DNA of 64,000 bases from Brevibacterium sp. 'Marine' (GTDB lineage: Bacteria; Actinomycetota; Actinomycetes; Actinomycetales; Brevibacteriaceae), in the NCBI RefSeq assembly GCF_012844365.1, contig NZ_CP051626.1:3038001-3102000 (forward strand), given 5' to 3'. The first letter of the stretch is position 1. Each line of letters begins with the position of its first letter. A program made the translations under genes and the position numbers. This document shows, piece after piece, positions 16,025 through 24,948 of this stretch. The notes under the pieces were generated by a model. It made no database searches. It worked only from the letters and a program-made list of their open reading frames with translations, and was not told the origin of the DNA.

Positions 16025-17569
16025 TCAGAGCTCGTCGTGAGCGGCCAGGCGGCGGGCGGTCTCCTTCGCTCCCCGTTCGTGCAGCGATGTCAGTGCCTTG
16101 AGATACGGTTCGGTGAACCGGGGCTCCTCGGCCAGCGGTCCGAAGAACTGTTCCTGCCGGACGAATGCCAGCGGGTCCTCTCCCTGTGTCGCGGCAACTG
16201 CCTGCAGTTCGTCGGCATAGCGGTCGACGATGGTGAACCGAGCGCCGGCTTCGTCATGCCCTTCGGCATAGCGGGCCCACGAGGCGCAGATCGCCGCGGC
16301 TACCTCGATCGGGTGGCCCGAGGCGAGGTTGTCCTTGACGACCGGCAGCAGCCATTTGGGGATCCGGTCAGACGACTCTGCGCCGAGGCGCGCGAGGGTG
16401 TCGCGGATCTCCGGGTTGCTGAACCGTTCGATGAGCGAGTCCTTGTAAGCGTCCAGGTCGATTCCGGGCAGCGGTGCCAGACTCGGTGTGCCTTCCTCAT
16501 CCATGTATCGGCGCAGGTAGACGGGGATGTCCGGGTTCGCCATCGCCTCATGGGCGAAGGTGTATCCGCCGAGGAGGCCGAAGTACGCGAGTCCCTGATG
16601 CCCGGAGTTGAGCAGGCGCAGCTTCATGTGCTCATAGGGCTGCACATCGTCGACGACCTGCACCCGTGCCTCTTCATAGGGCGGACGACCAGAGGTGAAA
16701 TCGTCTTCGAGCACCCATTGGAAGAACGGTTCGGCGACGACCGGCCAGGCATCGGCCACGCCTGTGTCGGCGAGCAGGTCGGCGCGGTCGCCGTCTGTGG
16801 TGGCCGGGGTGATGCGGTCGACCATCGAGTTCGGGAACGCCACGGACGCGGCGATCCACTCGGCGAGTTCGGCGTCGACGAGGCGAGCGAAGGCCGAGAA
16901 CATCTTCGCCGCCACATCGCCGTTCTCCGAGATGTTGTCGCACGACTGCACGGTGAACGGAGCGATCCCGGCCGCGCGTCGTTTCCGCAGAGCGGAGACG
17001 ACATAGCCGAAGACCGTCGCCGGCAGCTTACCCGCCCGCAGCGCCTCGACATCGGCGACGATCGTCGGCTCATCGGTGATGAACTCTCCGGTGACGGGAT
17101 TGACGTTGTATCCGCCCTCGGTGACGGTGAGCGAAACGATCCGGATCGCCTCATCGGTGAGCAGATCGAGCAGTCCGGCGGGGTCGTCGGGCCCGAAACG
17201 GTAGTCGATGATCGACCCGATGACCCGCCGTTCCTTGGTTCCATCGGCATGTTTGAGGGTGAGCGTGTACAGGTGATCCTGGTCGGCGAGCGCATCGCGC
17301 ATGCCCACATCGTGGGGCAGCACACCGGCTCCGACGATCCCCCAGTCGGCGGCGAGCCCAGCCCCGAGCAGGTCGTCGAGCACCATCGCCATGTGCGCGC
17401 GGTGGAATCCGCCGACTCCGAAGTGGACGATGCCGGGGCTCACGGCCGAGCGGTCATAGGTGGGCACGGCGATGCCGTGGTCGGCCACCTCGGCGAGGTT
17501 CTCCGTGGTCAGGGCCAAGGGAGTCGCGCCTCGGCGAGGATCGGACGGTGCGGTGTGCGGTGCGGTCAT
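16025..17569 (-). CDS. Mannitol/arabitol dehydrogenase family protein
   Basis: This 514-residue NAD-dependent long-chain polyol dehydrogenase oxidises a C5 or C6 alditol to the ketose. The N-terminal nucleotide loop is HFGVGGFHRAHMA near residue 45. The family catalytic triad Lys-Asn-His is in KLRLLNSGHQGLAYFG near 315. Its start overlaps the permease stop by 4 bp (17566-17569), so it is the last gene of a four-gene transporter operon. Because a xylulokinase lies in the divergent arm, D-arabitol to D-xylulose is the best-fitting reaction. Mannitol to fructose and sorbitol to fructose are alternatives that sequence alone cannot exclude. Confidence 0.9.
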   Translation of the reverse strand: MTAPHTAPSDPRRGATPLALTTENLAEVADHGIAVPTYDRSAVSPGIVHFGVGGFHRAHMAMVLDDLLGAGLAADWGIVGAGVLPHDVGMRDALADQDHLYTLTLKHADGTKERRVIGSIIDYRFGPDDPAGLLDLLTDEAIRIVSLTVTEGGYNVNPVTGEFITDEPTIVADVEALRAGKLPATVFGYVVSALRKRRAAGIAPFTVQSCDNISENGDVAAKMFSAFARLVDAELAEWIAASVAFPNSMVDRITPATTDGDRADLLADTGVADAWPVVAEPFFQWVLEDDFTSGRPPYEEARVQVVDDVQPYEHMKLRLLNSGHQGLAYFGLLGGYTFAHEAMANPDIPVYLRRYMDEEGTPSLAPLPGIDLDAYKDSLIERFSNPEIRDTLARLGAESSDRIPKWLLPVVKDNLASGHPIEVAAAICASWARYAEGHDEAGARFTIVDRYADELQAVAATQGEDPLAFVRQEQFFGPLAEEPRFTEPYLKALTSLHERGAKETARRLAAHDEL

Positions 17570-18519
17570 TTGACGGCTCCCATGGACAGGCCCTGGACGA
17601 GTTTGTCCTGGGCGGCGATTCCGGCCACGAGGACGGGCACGGAGATGATGAGCGAGGCCGCGCACACCTGCGACAGGAACAGGCCCTGGGAGGTGACGAA
17701 GCTGGTGAGGAACACGGGTGCCGTCGACGCCGCCGTGGAGGTGAGCACGGTGGCGAAGAGGAGTTCGTTCCACGAGAAGATGAAGCAGATCAGGGCGGTC
17801 GCGGCCAGTCCGGGGGCGGTCAGCGGCAGCAAGATCTGGAGGAACACGCGCGGCAGACGGGCACCGTCGAGTTCGGCGGCTTCGAGGACTTCGACGGGCA
17901 CCTCGGCGAGGAAGGAGCGCATCATCCACACCGCGATCGGCATGTTCATCGCCGAGTAGATGATGATGAGCAGCAGCCAGGTGTCGAGGATGCCGACGGA
18001 CTTCGCGACGAGGTAGACGGGCAGGAGGCCCGCGACCATCGGCAGCATCTTCGTCGACAGGAGGAAGAACAGCACGTCCGACCAGCGTTCGATGCGGCGG
18101 ATCGCCAGCGAGTATGCGGCCATCGTGGACAGGACGAGGACGATCAGCGTCGAGACGATCGCGCCGACCGCGGAGTTGATGAGGAACGGCCACGGGTTCG
18201 CGCCGTTGCCGCCGCCGAAGAAGTTGACGAAGGACTCCAGCGTCAGTGGGGCGAAGTAGCTCGGCGGGTTCGTCGAGGCGTCGGTTTCGGCGTGCAGGCT
18301 GGTCAGCAGCATCCACAGCAGGGGTGAGACGAACAGGAGTCCGACGAACCAGGCCAACAGGCCCAGCAGGATCTTACCGGCCCGCCCCTGGCCGGGCCGC
18401 CTCGGTGCGTTCGCCTTTCGCCGAGGCGGCTCTGCGGAACCGGGTCCGCCCGGTTCGGTCGGGGTGGGGGTCACCCCGGGTGCGGGGTGGTCGTCCACGG
18501 TGAGGTCGGGGGTGCTCAT
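17566..18519 (-). CDS. Carbohydrate ABC transporter permease, MalG type
   Basis: The 317-residue protein is the second inner-membrane permease of the polyol importer. An N-terminal Pro/Arg-rich cytoplasmic segment (1-48) precedes six predicted membrane helices. The EAA loop that docks the ATPase is EVLEAAELDGARLPRVFLQILLP, seen here in the pieces EAAELDGA and FLQILLPLTAPG. The start at 18519 overlaps the upstream permease stop by 4 bp; the frame is open further upstream but inside that gene. It acts with the permease at 18516, the binding protein at 19485 and probably the ATPase at 23699. Confidence 0.92.
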   Translation of the reverse strand: MSTPDLTVDDHPAPGVTPTPTEPGGPGSAEPPRRKANAPRRPGQGRAGKILLGLLAWFVGLLFVSPLLWMLLTSLHAETDASTNPPSYFAPLTLESFVNFFGGGNGANPWPFLINSAVGAIVSTLIVLVLSTMAAYSLAIRRIERWSDVLFFLLSTKMLPMVAGLLPVYLVAKSVGILDTWLLLIIIYSAMNMPIAVWMMRSFLAEVPVEVLEAAELDGARLPRVFLQILLPLTAPGLAATALICFIFSWNELLFATVLTSTAASTAPVFLTSFVTSQGLFLSQVCAASLIISVPVLVAGIAAQDKLVQGLSMGAVK

Positions 18520-19457
18520 GAGTTCTCCTCCTTGAGCAGGGTCGATGCGGTGCGCAGGGCGAAGGTCGCGATGATGAGCGAGGCGATGACGACGATGACG
18601 CCGACGGCGGAGGCGACTCCGTAGTCCTGGGCGACGAAGAACTCCTGGTAGATGACGTACGGCAGGGTGGCGGTGCCGAGCCCGCCGGAGGTCATGGTGA
18701 AGACCATGTCGAAGTTCTGGACGATGTAGATCGTGCCCAGCAGTGCGGCGAGTTCGATGTATCGGCGCAGGTGGGGCAGCGTGATGAAGCGGAAGGTCTG
18801 CCAGTGTCCGGCCCCGTCGACCAGGGCCGCCTCGTAGACGTCCATGGGTCGCGACTGCAGTCCGGCGAGCATGATGAGCATCATGAACGGCGTCCACTGC
18901 CAGACGAGGACGATTCCGATGCCCAGCAGCGGGTTCGAGGTCATGAGGTCCGGCTGCGGGGCGTTGTCACCGAACACGGTCGTCAGCAGCCCGTTGATCA
19001 GTCCGTACGAGGGGTTGAAGATCGCGTGCTTGAACAGCAGTGCCGCAGCGACGGGCACGACGAGGAACGGGGTGATCATCAGGGTGCGGACGAAGCCGCG
19101 GCCGATGAACTTCCGATCGAGCAGCAGGGCGATGCCCAGGCCCAGCAGCGCCGAGGCCAACACGACGCCGACGGTGAGTCCGACGGTGACGAAGACGGCC
19201 TTGAGCAGGTTCGCATCGGTGAAGACGGTGACATAGTTGGCCACGGTGCCGAAGCTGATGTCATCGGGGTAGGCGGCGTTCCAGTTCATGAACGAGATGA
19301 TGATCGTGATCGCGAACGGGATCTGGGTGACGAGGATGACGAAGATCAGCGCCGGCAGCATGGGCGCACGTTTGAGCCATCGGTCCTTGGCACGGGGTTT
19401 CGGCGGCGTGATCGGCTGCGATGCACGCTCGGCGGCGGGAGCTGACACTTCGAACAT
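18516..19457 (-). CDS. Carbohydrate ABC transporter permease, MalF type
   Basis: This 313-residue protein is the first membrane subunit of the polyol importer, with six predicted helices (first at about 33-55: LPALIFVILVTQIPFAITII). The EAA loop reads YEAALVDGAGHWQTFRFITLP, recognisable from EAALVDGAG. It is translationally coupled to the next permease by ATGA overlap. The binding protein ends 27 bp upstream. Its similarity to mannitol/sorbitol (SmoF/MtlF-like) permeases fits the flanking dehydrogenase, though permease sequence does not fix the substrate. Confidence 0.92.
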   Translation of the reverse strand: MFEVSAPAAERASQPITPPKPRAKDRWLKRAPMLPALIFVILVTQIPFAITIIISFMNWNAAYPDDISFGTVANYVTVFTDANLLKAVFVTVGLTVGVVLASALLGLGIALLLDRKFIGRGFVRTLMITPFLVVPVAAALLFKHAIFNPSYGLINGLLTTVFGDNAPQPDLMTSNPLLGIGIVLVWQWTPFMMLIMLAGLQSRPMDVYEAALVDGAGHWQTFRFITLPHLRRYIELAALLGTIYIVQNFDMVFTMTSGGLGTATLPYVIYQEFFVAQDYGVASAVGVIVVIASLIIATFALRTASTLLKEENS

Positions 19458-19484
19458 CCTTCGTCGGGTGGGTGGTGCGGGCAG

Positions 19485-20843
19485 TCACTTCTTGTACTTG
19501 TCTCCGACCTTCTCGGCTTCCTTCTGTCCCTTCTCCAGCGCCTTGTCGGCGGTCGTGCGTCCGGCGATGGCGGAGCTGACGTCCTCGGAGATGCCCGTGG
19601 CGAGGTCCGCGAATTCGGGGATCGTCACGAACTGGACTCCCAGCGTCGGGCGCGGCTGCACGCCCGGGCTCTCGGGATCGGCCGAGTTGATGGCATCTTC
19701 CGTCTGCTGATAGAAGGGTTCGGCGGCCTTCTGGTACTCGGGGTTCTCGTACGTCGAGGTCCGCTTGCCGGCCGGCACGTGCTGCCAGCCGAGTTCCTCG
19801 GCGACGGTCTCCTCGTAGTCCTTCGACGAGGCCCAGGCGACGAACTGCTTCGCCGCGTCCTGGTTCTTGCCCGCTGCCTGGATTCCCCATGCCCAGGTGT
19901 AGAGCCAGGAGCTCGAGTCCGTCTCCTTCACCGGGGCGGCGACGTAGCCGATCTTGCCCTTGACGGGAGAGTCATCGGCTTCGAGGGTGCCGGTGGCGGC
20001 TGTCGAGTCGTACCACATGGCGACCTTGCCCTGCTGCAGGTTCGTCAGGCATTCGGTGTAGCCGGCCTGTGGGGCACCGGATTCGCCGTGGTCCTTGATG
20101 AGGTCGACGTAGAAGTTCGTCGCTTCCTTGAATTCCTTCGAGTCGACCTGGGCGTTCCAGTCCTCGTCGAACCAGGTTCCGCCGAAGGTGTTGACCACGG
20201 TCGTCAGCGGGGCGAACATCTCACCCCAGCCGGGCAGTCCGCGCAGGCAGATGCCCTTCGTGCCCTTCTCTGCACCGTCGACCTTCGCCGCGAGCTTCGC
20301 GACTTCGTCCCAGGTCGGCTTCTCCGGCATCTCCACACCGGCTTTGTCGAAGATGTCGGTGCGGTACATGAGGAACGAGCCCTCACCATAGAACGGCTCA
20401 CCGTAGATCTGATCGTCGACCGTCATCGACTCGGCCATGGGGGCGAGGATATCGTCCTGGTCGAAACCCTCGGCGTCGGCGACGCCCTCGTCCATGGGCG
20501 TGAGCCACTTGTTGTTCGCATAGGTCGGGATCTCGTAGTTCGACAGCGAGGCGACGTCGTAGTTGCCGGCCTGAGCGGCGAACTCCTGGCCGATCTTCGC
20601 CCGCACCTCGTTCTCGGGCAGCACGGTGTAGTTGACCTTGATGCCGGTGTCCTTGGTGAAATGGTCGGCCGTGAGCTTCTGCAGATCCTGCATCTGCGGG
20701 TTGTTGACCATGAGGACGTTGACTTCATCGCCGCCGCCTCCGGCCGAGCTGCCGCCGGCGCCGCCGCAGCCGGACAATGCCAGCGCTCCGACCATGCCGA
20801 TGGCCGCCCATGTGACTCTCCGGCCTGTGATCAGGTGTTTCAT
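19485..20843 (-). CDS. Extracellular solute-binding lipoprotein for polyol uptake
   Basis: The 452-residue protein is a family 1 (maltose/polyol type) ABC binding protein. The signal peptide ends in the lipobox LSGC, after which a Gly/Ser linker leads to VNVLMVNNPQMQDLQKL. Family features include EGSFLMYRTDIFDKAGVE near residue 165 and the hinge WLYTWAWGIQAAGKNQDAAKQF, seen here as SSWLYTWAWGIQ. The start at 20843 has GAGGGAAGG upstream; an in-frame ATG 14 codons earlier lacks a site. It leads the operon with two permeases and the dehydrogenase, facing the SorC regulator across the palindromic operator. Confidence 0.92.
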   Translation of the reverse strand: MKHLITGRRVTWAAIGMVGALALSGCGGAGGSSAGGGGDEVNVLMVNNPQMQDLQKLTADHFTKDTGIKVNYTVLPENEVRAKIGQEFAAQAGNYDVASLSNYEIPTYANNKWLTPMDEGVADAEGFDQDDILAPMAESMTVDDQIYGEPFYGEGSFLMYRTDIFDKAGVEMPEKPTWDEVAKLAAKVDGAEKGTKGICLRGLPGWGEMFAPLTTVVNTFGGTWFDEDWNAQVDSKEFKEATNFYVDLIKDHGESGAPQAGYTECLTNLQQGKVAMWYDSTAATGTLEADDSPVKGKIGYVAAPVKETDSSSWLYTWAWGIQAAGKNQDAAKQFVAWASSKDYEETVAEELGWQHVPAGKRTSTYENPEYQKAAEPFYQQTEDAINSADPESPGVQPRPTLGVQFVTIPEFADLATGISEDVSSAIAGRTTADKALEKGQKEAEKVGDKYKK

Positions 20844-20904
20844 CGTTGTGCCTTCCCTCGTCCTTGCGGGATTGCAGCCCGCCATCGGTTCGCTGCGAGA
20901 AAAT

Positions 20905-20928
20905 CATATGAGCATCTGTGCTCATATG
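20905..20928. promoter_or_regulatory. 24-bp perfect palindrome, predicted SorC operator
   Basis: CATATGAGCA-TCTG-TGCTCATATG (20905-20914, 20919-20928) lies in the divergent gap between the polyol transporter operon and the regulator gene. A half-site CATATGAGC recurs just before the regulator, and ATGTGCAA is repeated at 20926-20933 and 20956-20963, 30 bp (about three helical turns) apart. Confidence 0.65.
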
Positions 20929-21012
20929 TGCAATACTGTGTCACGAACCAATCAGATGTGCAACACTTCACATATGAGCGAACACAGAGACGTCGACGCC
21001 GAAGGGAGGACC

Positions 21013-22014
21013 ATGTCCACGGTGCCCACCGCCCGCCACCGCCGCTTTCTCGCGCAGCTGGCCCGCGATCACTACCTCGAGGGGCGCTCCAAGGTCGAGA
21101 TCGGCAAGGTGCACGGACTCAGCCGGTTCCAGGTCGCCCGACTCCTCCAAGAGGCCGTCGACACCGGCGTCGTGACCATCACCATCGAAGCCGATGCCGG
21201 TGAGAACAACGGCGTGGCCGAGCAGGTCGCCGCGACCTTGAGTCTCGACTCGGTCGTCATCGTCGACATCCCCGATGCCTCCCAGGCCTCCCAACAGATG
21301 GGCCGGGCCGCCCTGTCACTGGTCGGCCGGCAGGCTCGCGCAGGGATGCGCATCGGCCTGTCCTGGTCGCGCACCCTCGATTCGGCGGCCGCGTTCACCC
21401 CGGCCCTGCCGCGGTGCACGATCGTCCAGCTCGCCGGTGCCCTCCGTTTGGAATCGCACCGTCCCAGCTCGGAGATCTTCACCCGGTTGGGCCAGGATCC
21501 GGCCGTGAGCATGGTTCGCCTGCCCGCCCCGCTGCTCGTCACCGAGGCCGGAACCGCCGACGACCTGCGTGCCCTGCCCGAGATCTCCGGAACCCTGGCC
21601 GCCGCCGATGACCTCGACCTCGCCGTGGTCTCCGTGGCCTCGTGGGCCGAAGGCCTGTCCTCGGTGTGGGAGAAGTGCTCCCCCGCCCAGCGTCAGGCGG
21701 GCATCGACGACGGTGCCATCGCCGAGGTGTCCGGTCGTCTGTTCGCCGCCGACGGAGCCGATGTCACCACGATCGACGACCGCGTCATCGCCGTCACCCT
21801 CGATCAGCTCCGCCGCGCCACGACGACCGTCGGAGTCGCTCGCGGAGCCGAACGCGCCCGCGCGGTCCGTGCGGCCTGTGCTGCCGGGATCCTCGATATC
21901 GCGATCATCGACCGGGCGTTGGCCGATGAGATCCTCGCCGAGGCGGCCGGCCCCGGTGCGCCCGCCGCCGAACCTTCCGAGGTCGCCCCCGCCTCTGCCG
22001 AGGAGTCTCGATGA
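21013..22014 (+). CDS. SorC/DeoR-family sugar-responsive transcriptional regulator
   Basis: This 333-residue regulator has an N-terminal helix-turn-helix (residues about 15-55, LEGRSKVEIGKVHGLSRFQVARLL). A large C-terminal SorC-type phosphosugar-binding domain (about 65-315) has the glycine-rich IGLSWSRTL and ARGAERARAVRAAC segments. Members of this family bind a sugar phosphate and act on divergent catabolic operons as repressor or activator. The start is set at 21013 because GAAGGGAGGA sits just upstream; ATG 20974 is possible. It overlaps xylB by 4 bp, so regulator, kinase and ATPase form one operon. Confidence 0.9.
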   Translation: MSTVPTARHRRFLAQLARDHYLEGRSKVEIGKVHGLSRFQVARLLQEAVDTGVVTITIEADAGENNGVAEQVAATLSLDSVVIVDIPDASQASQQMGRAALSLVGRQARAGMRIGLSWSRTLDSAAAFTPALPRCTIVQLAGALRLESHRPSSEIFTRLGQDPAVSMVRLPAPLLVTEAGTADDLRALPEISGTLAAADDLDLAVVSVASWAEGLSSVWEKCSPAQRQAGIDDGAIAEVSGRLFAADGADVTTIDDRVIAVTLDQLRRATTTVGVARGAERARAVRAACAAGILDIAIIDRALADEILAEAAGPGAPAAEPSEVAPASAEESR

Positions 22015-23693
22015 GCATCCGTCGTTTCGTCGCCGGTGTCGACTCCTCGACGCAGAGCTGCAAGGTCGTCATCGCCGATCCGGACTCCGGGGACATCATC
22101 CGCACCGGTTCGGCCCCGCACCCTCCCGGCACCGAGGTCGCCCCCGAGGCATGGTGGACTGCCCTGCAGGCAGCGATCGCGGCCGCCGGCGGACTCGACG
22201 ACGTCGCCGGATTGAGCATCAGCGGTCAGCAGCATGGACTCGTCGCCCTCGACGCCGAGGGCCGGGTCATCCGCGATGCCCTGCTGTGGAACGATCTGCG
22301 CAGCAAGGCCGCGGCCAGAGATCTCATCGCCGAGGTCGGAGCCGCCGACTATGTCGCACGCACCGGGATCCTGCCCGTCGCCTCCTTCACCGGCGCCAAG
22401 CTGCGATGGCTCAAGGTCGCCGAACCGGTCAATGCCGCCCGGGTCGCCGCCGTCGCCCTGCCCCATGACTGGCTGAGCTGGCGCTTCCTCGGATACGGCC
22501 CCGCGGAATCCTCCGCCCGCGGTCCCGTGCTCGAGGCTCTGGTCACCGATGCATCCGATGCCAGCGGCACCGCCTACTTCGACCCCTCCACTTCGCGCTA
22601 CGATCTCGATCTCTTCCGCATCACCTTCGGTGCGTCCGCTCGTGAGGCCGCAGGTCTGCCGTGCGCCGCGGATACGGACGTCGAGGTGGATTCGCCGGAC
22701 GTGGACGGGAAGGGCGGCGCCGCCTCGGCGATCATTCTTCCCCGCGTCCTCACCCCCAACGAGGCGGCCGGGCACAGCCCGGACGGAATCGTCGTGGGGC
22801 CCGGGGCCGGGGACAATGCGGCCGCGGCGCTGGGACTCGGGGTCACCTCGGGGGATCTCGTCATCTCGATCGGAACCTCGGGCACGGTCTTCGGGACCAC
22901 CGACCTGCCCATTGCCGATTCGTCCGGAGCGGTGGCCGGATTCGCCTCCGCCGACGGCGGGCGCCTGCCGCTGGTTGCCACGCTCAACGCCGCCCGGGTC
23001 CTCGATTCGGCGGCGTCGCTGCTGCGGGTCAGCCACGACGAACTCGCGGCCCTGGCGCTGGCGTCCCGGCCGGGAGCGGACGGGCTCACGCTCGTACCGT
23101 ACTTCGAGGGCGAGCGTACCCCGAACCTGCCCGATGCCACGGCCCGGCTCGAGGGGATGACTCTGGGCAACTCCTCGGCGGAGAACGTCGCTCGCGCCTT
23201 CGTCGAAGGCATGCTGTGCGGTCTGGCCGACGGACTCGATGCCGTGCAGGCGCAGGGTCTGGAAGCCGGACGGCTGCTGCTCATCGGCGGGGCGGCGCGC
23301 AATCCTGCCGTCCGGGAGGTCGCCCGCGATATCTTCACCGTACCCATCGACGTTCCCGAACAGGCCGAATACGTCGCCATCGGGGCGGCTCGTCAGGCGG
23401 CCTGGACACTGTCGGGAACCCTGCCCGACTGGACCGTCGAGCTCGTCGCCACGCTGCATCCGCGGCCATCTCAGGTGCGGCAGCAGTACCGGTCCTTTGC
23501 AGCGCAGACGGCTGCGCAGCAGACGGCGAGTCTCGCCTCGCCCGACCGCACAACGCCGGAACGGTCTTCGTCAGAACCCTCTATGTCCGAACGCTCGTCG
23601 TCCGATCAATCACTGCCCGATCGTTCATCGTCCGATCAATCACTGCCCGATCACCGTGGATCTTCGGGTGCGCACGCATCCGTGAAAGGTTGA
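22011..23693 (+). CDS. xylB: Xylulokinase
   Basis: XylB phosphorylates D-xylulose to D-xylulose 5-phosphate, which enters the pentose phosphate pathway. It is an FGGY kinase with N-terminal [15 protein letters not shown] (phosphate-binding), [12 protein letters not shown] and LLWNDLRS, then [10 protein letters not shown] and [10 protein letters not shown] in the C-terminal half. At 560 residues it is about 60 longer than usual. The excess is a Ser/Asp/Pro tail with a 10-residue repeat ([10 protein letters not shown]). Its ATG overlaps the regulator stop by 4 bp. The pairing of a xylulokinase with a mannitol-type dehydrogenase is the main reason to favour D-arabitol as the locus substrate. Confidence 0.93.
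   Translation: MSIRRFVAGVDSSTQSCKVVIADPDSGDIIRTGSAPHPPGTEVAPEAWWTALQAAIAAAGGLDDVAGLSISGQQHGLVALDAEGRVIRDALLWNDLRSKAAARDLIAEVGAADYVARTGILPVASFTGAKLRWLKVAEPVNAARVAAVALPHDWLSWRFLGYGPAESSARGPVLEALVTDASDASGTAYFDPSTSRYDLDLFRITFGASAREAAGLPCAADTDVEVDSPDVDGKGGAASAIILPRVLTPNEAAGHSPDGIVVGPGAGDNAAAALGLGVTSGDLVISIGTSGTVFGTTDLPIADSSGAVAGFASADGGRLPLVATLNAARVLDSAASLLRVSHDELAALALASRPGADGLTLVPYFEGERTPNLPDATARLEGMTLGNSSAENVARAFVEGMLCGLADGLDAVQAQGLEAGRLLLIGGAARNPAVREVARDIFTVPIDVPEQAEYVAIGAARQAAWTLSGTLPDWTVELVATLHPRPSQVRQQYRSFAAQTAAQQTASLASPDRTTPERSSSEPSMSERSSSDQSLPDRSSSDQSLPDHRGSSGAHASVKG
23598..23652 (+). repeat. 30-bp period repeat in the xylulokinase tail
   Basis: The 25-bp string TCGTCCGATCAATCACTGCC plus CGATC occurs at 23598-23622 and again at 23628-23652. 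The period of 30 bp is in codon phase and encodes a Ser-rich decapeptide. Confidence 0.85.
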
Positions 23694-23698
23694 GAACA

Positions 23699-24796
23699 AT
23701 GGCCACAGTCACCTTCGACAAAGCACTGCGTCAATATCCCGAGGCACTCAAACCCTCCGTCGACGAGGTCAGCCTCGATATCGCCGACGGAGAGTTCCTC
23801 GTCCTCGTCGGTCCCTCGGGCTGCGGGAAGTCGACGACCCTGCGCATGCTCGCCGGGCTCGAACCCGTCGACTCCGGGCACATCCGCATCGGCGACCACG
23901 ATGTCACGGACCTCTCCCCGAGGGAACGCGACATTGCGATGGTGTTCCAGAACTATGCGCTCTACCCGCATATGAGCGTGCGCGAGAACATGGCGTTTGC
24001 GCTCAAGATCGCGGGAGTCGCCAAGCAGGAACGCGATGAGCGCGTCGCCGAAGCCGCCCGGCTGCTCGACCTGGAGCCGTACCTCGACCGCAAACCCAAG
24101 GCGCTGTCCGGCGGTCAGCGACAGCGGGTGGCGATGGGACGCGCCATCGTCCGCTCCCCGCAGGTCTTCCTCATGGACGAGCCGCTGTCGAACCTCGATG
24201 CGAAGCTGCGGGTGCAGACTCGCGCGCAGATCGCCTCCCTGACTCGCCGCCTCGGTGTCACCACGGTCTACGTCACTCACGATCAGGTGGAGGCGATGAC
24301 GATGGGCGACCGGGTCGCGGTCCTCGCCGATGGCAGGCTGCAGCAGGTGGATACTCCAGCGAATCTCTACGATCGTCCGGCGAATCTCTTCGTCGCGGGC
24401 TTCATGGGCTCGCCGGCGATGAACCTCATCGACGTGCCTGTCGAGGGAACGTCGCTGCGCCTCGGCGATGTCGAACTGTCCCTGACTGCGCAGCAGCGTG
24501 ACCAGGTCACGGGTGAGACTGTCACCGTCGGCATCCGTCCGGAGGACCTGCAGGTCACCGAGACGCAAGGCCTCGAGGTCACCGTCGATCTCGTCGAGGA
24601 GCTCGGCGCCGATGCCTTCGTCCACGGTCGCGCGGGACTGGCCTCGGGCGAGAAGACGGTCGTGGCACGTGTCGCCGGTCGGTCGACGATCCGCCGCGGC
24701 GACACCGTGCGCGTGGCTCCCGATGCCGCACGCCTGCACCTCTTCGACACCGCTTCGGGCAGCCGACTGACAGAGGACGCACGCCGCGCTGCGTGA
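23699..24796 (+). CDS. Sugar/polyol ABC transporter ATPase, UgpC/MsmK type
   Basis: This 365-residue ATPase energises carbohydrate importers. The nucleotide-binding domain has Walker [10 protein letters not shown] (near residue 38), Q-loop [12 protein letters not shown], signature [15 protein letters not shown] and Walker [13 protein letters not shown]. The C-terminal part (about 240-365) is the regulatory TOBE/OB domain typical of MalK-like subunits. The ATG is 5 bp after xylB. No other ATPase is linked to the two permeases at 17.5-19.5 kb, so it probably serves them. MsmK-type subunits can also serve several importers. Confidence 0.93.
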   Translation: MATVTFDKALRQYPEALKPSVDEVSLDIADGEFLVLVGPSGCGKSTTLRMLAGLEPVDSGHIRIGDHDVTDLSPRERDIAMVFQNYALYPHMSVRENMAFALKIAGVAKQERDERVAEAARLLDLEPYLDRKPKALSGGQRQRVAMGRAIVRSPQVFLMDEPLSNLDAKLRVQTRAQIASLTRRLGVTTVYVTHDQVEAMTMGDRVAVLADGRLQQVDTPANLYDRPANLFVAGFMGSPAMNLIDVPVEGTSLRLGDVELSLTAQQRDQVTGETVTVGIRPEDLQVTETQGLEVTVDLVEELGADAFVHGRAGLASGEKTVVARVAGRSTIRRGDTVRVAPDAARLHLFDTASGSRLTEDARRAA

Positions 24797-24936
24797 TCGG
24801 CGGGTCGGGCGCCGTGCTCGGCGGGGCGAGGGAAGCGAGCGCACCGCGGCACGGCAGAGCCGCCTCGGTGCGGGAATGCGGGACATCACACAGGCCGAAT
24901 CTCGCCGCTGAGTCAGGCGAATCGAGCGTGCGCGAT

Positions 24937-24942
24937 TATGAT
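24937..24942 (+). promoter_or_regulatory. -10 hexamer for the YbdK-type ligase gene
   Basis: TATGAT ends 6 nt before the ATG at 24949, with no ribosome-binding site between them; a leaderless mRNA is predicted. Confidence 0.5.
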
Positions 24943-24948
24943 CGGATC

